This document shows, in pieces, positions 60,778 to 64,000 of a stretch of 64,000 bases of DNA; the first letter of the stretch is position 1, and each line of letters opens with the position of its first letter. Source of the stretch: Streptomyces populi. GTDB lineage: Bacteria; Actinomycetota; Actinomycetes; Streptomycetales; Streptomycetaceae. The notes below the pieces were generated by a model. The model saw only the letters and a program-made list of their open reading frames with translations, did no database searches and was not told where the DNA came from. Position numbers and translations under genes: made by a program. The DNA is taken from contig NZ_KZ626842.1 in NCBI RefSeq assembly GCF_002911015.1, positions 124,001-188,000 of the forward strand, read 5' to 3'.

Positions 60778-61789
60778 CGGCCGTCTTCCTTCCCCGGGAG
60801 GTCAGCAGCAGGTAGACGCCGGTCACCACGAGCAGGAAGAGCAGCAGCAGCACGGACATCGCCGAGCCGGTGCCGAAGTTCCAGGTGACGAAGGACGCCT
60901 GATAGATGTGGACCGAGATGAGGTCCGCCGATTCCGGGGCGGTCCTGCCGAACAGGACGAACGGCGTGTTGAAGTCGTTGAACGTCCACAGGAACAGCAC
61001 CAGCACCAGCACCTGGTTGACCGGCCTGAGCGACGGCAGGGTGATGCGGCGCAGCTGCTGCCACAGGCCGGCGCCGTCGAGGGCGGCGGCCTCGTACAGC
61101 TCGCCCGGGATGTTCTGCAGACCGGCCATGACGATCAGGAAGGCGAACGGCCAGCCCTTCCAGACGGACACGGTCAGCAGGGCGTAGAAGCTGTTGTCGC
61201 CGATCAGCCAGAAGGACGGCTTGTCGGTGAGGTGCAGCTGGTCGTGCAGGACGTGGTTCACCAGGCCGTTGTCGTGCTGGAACATGAACACCCAGGTGAT
61301 CACGGCCGCGTACACGGGCAGCGCGTACGGGACCAGGAACAGGGCCCGCAGCACGCCGCGCCCCACGAAGTTGTCCTGCATGTAGACCGCGGCCGCCGTG
61401 CCGATCAGCCAGCACAGGCCGACCGAGAGCAGGGTGAAGCCGATGGTGACGAAGAACGAGTGCAGCAGCGCCTCGCCGACGGGCTCGTCGAAGTGCACCG
61501 ACACCGAGTAGTTGTCGAGGCCCGCCCAGGGAGCCGTGCCCCAGTCGCGGATGTAGAACTGCGTGAGCTCCTTGAAGCTCATCACGATGCCGATCACCAT
61601 CGGCACCAGGTGGACCAGGAGTTCGAGGGCGAGGGCGGGCAGGAGGAGCAGGTAGGGCAGTCCGATGCGCTTGATCCGCCCGGTGCGGCGCGGGCCGCGC
61701 GCCGCACCGGGGGAGCTCTTGCGCACCGTCCGCTCGCCGGGTTCGGCGGAGGCGGCGGTCGTGGTGGTCATGGCGGTGTCCGCACTCAC
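60770..61789 (-). CDS. Carbohydrate ABC transporter permease (MalF-like)
   Basis: 339 residues: a basic cytoplasmic N-terminus (about 1-42) and six membrane helices, with EAA loop YEAAALDGAGLWQQLRRITLPSL. The GTG at 61789 overlaps the stop of the binding-protein gene as GTGA; an ATG at 61771 is the alternative. It pairs with the MalG-like subunit encoded next. The periplasmic loop LVNHVLHDQLHLTDKPSFWLI is typical of the CUT1 class of oligosaccharide importers. Confidence 0.92.
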   Translation of the reverse strand: MSADTAMTTTTAASAEPGERTVRKSSPGAARGPRRTGRIKRIGLPYLLLLPALALELLVHLVPMVIGIVMSFKELTQFYIRDWGTAPWAGLDNYSVSVHFDEPVGEALLHSFFVTIGFTLLSVGLCWLIGTAAAVYMQDNFVGRGVLRALFLVPYALPVYAAVITWVFMFQHDNGLVNHVLHDQLHLTDKPSFWLIGDNSFYALLTVSVWKGWPFAFLIVMAGLQNIPGELYEAAALDGAGLWQQLRRITLPSLRPVNQVLVLVLFLWTFNDFNTPFVLFGRTAPESADLISVHIYQASFVTWNFGTGSAMSVLLLLFLLVVTGVYLLLTSRGRKTADV

Positions 61790-63099
61790 TTCTTCGGCAT
61801 CTGCTGCTGGGCCTTCTCGAGCGCCGCCTTCACCGACGCGGTGGTCACCGCGCGTCCGGCGGCGGCGTCGGCGAACAGACCCTTGATGGCGGTGCCGACC
61901 GCGGTCTCGAACTGCGACTCGTCCGCCACCTGCGGCAGCGAGGCCGCGCTCTTGGCCAGGGTGTCCTTGATGACCGCGTTCGAGGGGGAGGTGAACGCGG
62001 TGTCCGTCTGGGCGGCCTTGATCGGCGGGATCGTGGTGTAGGCCTGGTTGAGGATCTTCTGTTCGGCGTCACTGGTCAGGAACTTCACGAACTTCGTGGC
62101 GCCGTCGAGGTTCTTGGAGTTCTTGAACACCGCGACGTTGATGCCCGCGACCATCGAGTTGACGTTCGTGCCCGAGCCCGGGGCGCCGGACTGCACGGGC
62201 ACCGGTGCGATGCCGTACGCGTCCTCGTCCATGCCCTGCGACTTGAGGTTGGCGACCGCCGACTGCCACAGCAGCATCGCGTTCTTGCCCTTGGCGAAGT
62301 CGCTCACGGACTGGTTCTGCGCGTACTCGGCGTTGCCCGGGGCGATGATCTTGTCCTTCGCCATCAGGTCGACGTACTGCTTGACCGCGGAGACGACCCC
62401 GTCACTGGTGAAGTCGGCCTTGCCGTCGGCGGTGAAGAAGTCGGCGCCGTGCTGCTTGGCGAAGACGAAGGCGTGGTGGATGTTCTCCGAGGGGTTCGAA
62501 CCCTCCGCGCCCAGACCCCACTTGCCGTCCTTCGAGAGCTTCTTGCCGTCGGCGACCAGCTCGTCCCAGGTGGCCGGCGGCTTCGAGATCCCGGCGTCGG
62601 CGAACATCTTCTTGTTGTAGTAGAGCGCGTACGACATCGAGTACAGCGGTATCGCGGCGGGGTCCTTGCCCTCGGCGCCCGTGGAGCCGAGCACCGACTC
62701 GACGAAGCGGTCCTTGCCGCCGATCTTGGCGAAGTTCTTCGCGTCCCAGGGCAGCAGTGCGCCGGTGGCCTGGAGGGAGGCGCTCCAGCTGTTGCCTATG
62801 TTGAGGACGTCGGGGCCCTGGCCCGAGGTCGTGGCGGTGAGGATCCGGTTCAGCAGGTCGGTCCAGGGGACGACCTCCAGCTTCACCTTGATGCCGGTCT
62901 GCTTCTCGAACTTGGCGAGCTCGGGCGCGAGGACCTTCTTGTCGATCTCGATGCTGGCGCCCTGGTTGGACGCCCAGTACGTGAGCGTCTTCGGCGAGGA
63001 GTCGGACCCGCCGCTCGACGAGCCGCCGCCACAGGCGGTCGCGGCGGTCAGCAGGGAGATGGTGACCGCACCGGCGGCCGCGGCTCGGATTCTGCGCAT
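61786..63099 (-). CDS. Sugar-binding lipoprotein of the beta-glucoside importer
   Basis: 437 residues with a signal peptide and lipobox ATAC (Cys23). The mature protein is an extracellular solute-binding protein of family 1: TLTYWASNQGASIEIDKKVL, LEVVPWTDLLNRILTATTSGQGPDVLNIGNSW, MSYALYYNKKMFADAGI and ending in QQQMPKK. ATG 63099 is preceded by AAGGGA. It is the first gene of the operon with two permeases and the GH1 enzyme, divergent from a ROK regulator. Cellobiose or another beta-glucoside is the likely ligand. Confidence 0.93.
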   Translation of the reverse strand: MRRIRAAAAGAVTISLLTAATACGGGSSSGGSDSSPKTLTYWASNQGASIEIDKKVLAPELAKFEKQTGIKVKLEVVPWTDLLNRILTATTSGQGPDVLNIGNSWSASLQATGALLPWDAKNFAKIGGKDRFVESVLGSTGAEGKDPAAIPLYSMSYALYYNKKMFADAGISKPPATWDELVADGKKLSKDGKWGLGAEGSNPSENIHHAFVFAKQHGADFFTADGKADFTSDGVVSAVKQYVDLMAKDKIIAPGNAEYAQNQSVSDFAKGKNAMLLWQSAVANLKSQGMDEDAYGIAPVPVQSGAPGSGTNVNSMVAGINVAVFKNSKNLDGATKFVKFLTSDAEQKILNQAYTTIPPIKAAQTDTAFTSPSNAVIKDTLAKSAASLPQVADESQFETAVGTAIKGLFADAAAGRAVTTASVKAALEKAQQQMPKK

Positions 63100-63170
63100 G
63101 ACTGCTTCTGTCCCTTTCCCGGAGGGAGCGACGACGGCGTCCGTGTTCACTTCCCGAACGACCATCATGG

Positions 63171-63193
63171 CTTAATTTAGGACGTGAGTTAAG
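63171..63193. promoter_or_regulatory. Candidate ROK operator in the divergent region
   Basis: CTTAA (63171-63175) and TTAAG (63189-63193) flank an A+T-rich stretch TTTAGGACGTGAG, between the binding-protein and ROK genes. It is the most A+T-rich point in the region and a plausible site for the ROK regulator. Confidence 0.4.
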
Positions 63194-63266
63194 ACCCGGA
63201 AGAAAGTCGCGTCAAGGGATCGCGCAGGGGTATCTTGCAGGTCGAGCAGGCCGGAAGGGACATCAC

Positions 63267-64000
63267 ATGGCGGGTCGGAACGGGCGGACAGTGCGTGACC
63301 TGCGGCGGGGCAACCGGACCGCCGTACTACAACGGTTGTATTTCGACGGGCCGATGAGCCGCTACGAACTCGGTCCCGCGACCGGGCTGAGTTCCGGATC
63401 CATCAGCAACGTGGTCGCCGAACTCGTCGCCGACGGCCTCGTCGAGGAGGCCGGAAGCGTGGACTCCGACGGCGGCCGTCCCCGCACCCTGCTGCGCGTC
63501 GTGCCCGGCAGCGGTCACATGATCGGCGTCGACGTCGGCGAGACCCGCGTCCGCGTCGAGCTGTTCGACCTGACCCTCACCGAACTCGCCCGCACCGAGA
63601 GGCCGTTGGAGCGCCAGGGCTACGAGGCCGACCGGTCGCCGAGACGTCAGGAGTACGACGTCGACGTCATCGTCGGCCACATCCGCGACGGCATCGCCGA
63701 GGTCCTGGCCGAGGCGGACATCGCCCCCGAGCGGCTCCTCGGCGTCGGCATAGGGGTGCCCGGCATCGTCGCCCGCACCCCCGAGCGCGGCGCGGTCGTG
63801 CACGGCCAGACCATCGGCTGGGACGCCGTCCCGCTGGAGTCCCTGCTCCGCTCCGCCTGCGAACTCCCCGACACCGTGCCGTACTTCGCGGACAACGGAG
63901 CCCGCACCCTCGGCCAGGCCGAGATGTGGTTCGGTGCCGGACGCGGTGCCCGCAACGCGGTGGTCGTGCTCTTCGGCTCCGGTGTGGGCGCCTGTCTGGT
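63267..64000 (+). CDS. ROK-family transcriptional regulator (5' part)
   Basis: The first 244 codons are present; the rest lies beyond the window. Residues about 10-60 form a MarR-like winged helix (RRGNRTAVLQRLYFDGPMSRYELGPATGLSSGSISNVVAELV), then a ROK sugar-kinase-like fold begins with GVDVGETRVRVELFD and continues with GVGIGVPGIV and FADNGARTLGQAEMWFG. ROK regulators respond to a sugar bound in the kinase-like fold. Divergent position points to control of the beta-glucoside operon. The stretch QGYEADRSPRRQEYD looks like a small extra loop. GGAAGGGA precedes the ATG. Confidence 0.92.
   Translation, partial: MAGRNGRTVRDLRRGNRTAVLQRLYFDGPMSRYELGPATGLSSGSISNVVAELVADGLVEEAGSVDSDGGRPRTLLRVVPGSGHMIGVDVGETRVRVELFDLTLTELARTERPLERQGYEADRSPRRQEYDVDVIVGHIRDGIAEVLAEADIAPERLLGVGIGVPGIVARTPERGAVVHGQTIGWDAVPLESLLRSACELPDTVPYFADNGARTLGQAEMWFGAGRGARNAVVVLFGSGVGACL

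Overview
The window is high-GC (about 72%) actinobacterial DNA. Dense, often translationally coupled operons with ATGA or GTGA overlaps, frequent GTG starts, Tat and lipoprotein signals, a DmdR/IdeR-type iron box, mycothiol/ergothioneine-type chemistry and protein sequences that read like Streptomyces families all point to a Streptomyces chromosome. I see no insertion sequence, prophage, CRISPR array or tRNA/rRNA gene. The order CYP102-like P450, TetR, rhamnose genes also recalls the S. coelicolor chromosome from memory, not from a search.

Layout. 1-8.7 kb: a truncated LanC-like gene with a Cys-Cys zinc motif, an isolated precorrin-8X methylmutase, the four-gene ergothioneine operon egtABCD, a bacterial-type poly(ADP-ribose) glycohydrolase with a small upstream reading frame, and a PemK/MazF-like protein. 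8.9-12.3 kb: flotillin with a small NfeD-like OB-fold partner, then an amidase. 12.4-16.2 kb: LacI regulator, 4-hydroxybenzoate hydroxylase and an aromatic aldehyde dehydrogenase, a short route from 4-hydroxybenzaldehyde to protocatechuate. 16.3-23.7 kb: thioredoxin, FAD disulfide reductase, an ABC-F protein with an elaborate 5' leader, peptide deformylase, a TPR protein, a coupled MarR pair and divergent pirin. 23.9-26.9 kb: lutABC for lactate oxidation.

27.1-40.1 kb is a complete L-rhamnose regulon. Isomerase, fused aldolase/dehydrogenase and kinase are on the minus strand. Divergent from them are a RhaT-class ABC importer, rhamnose mutarotase, a secreted BNR-propeller enzyme that may release the sugar, and a LacI regulator. 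Palindromes of the LacI type lie in the shared control region.

40.2-53.6 kb holds single genes: S33 hydrolase, enoyl-CoA hydratase behind a 22-bp hairpin, ECF sigma factor with a SnoaL-like tail, SDR, a pentapeptide-repeat protein with a cysteine cluster, a CYP102-like P450 with divergent TetR, an iron-box-controlled DUF2470 protein, a Tat lactonase, an unknown protein, a FUSC-type transporter, a DinB-like protein and an EF-G-binding (FBP) protein. 53.9-58.4 kb is a two-gene candidate conflict system: a trypsin-co-occurring (TRYPCO1-type) protein plus a 1387-residue trypsin / STAND NTPase / membrane segment / 14-blade WD40 protein. 58.5-64 kb is a beta-glucoside uptake operon (binding lipoprotein, two permeases, GH1 beta-glucosidase) with a divergent ROK regulator cut by the window end.

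The items I would follow up first are the ABC-F leader (AT-rich WblC-type promoter, leaderless 7-codon peptide, stem-loop, Shine-Dalgarno complement), the protease/STAND/WD40 pair, and the two long hairpins abutting the enoyl-CoA hydratase and FBP starts.
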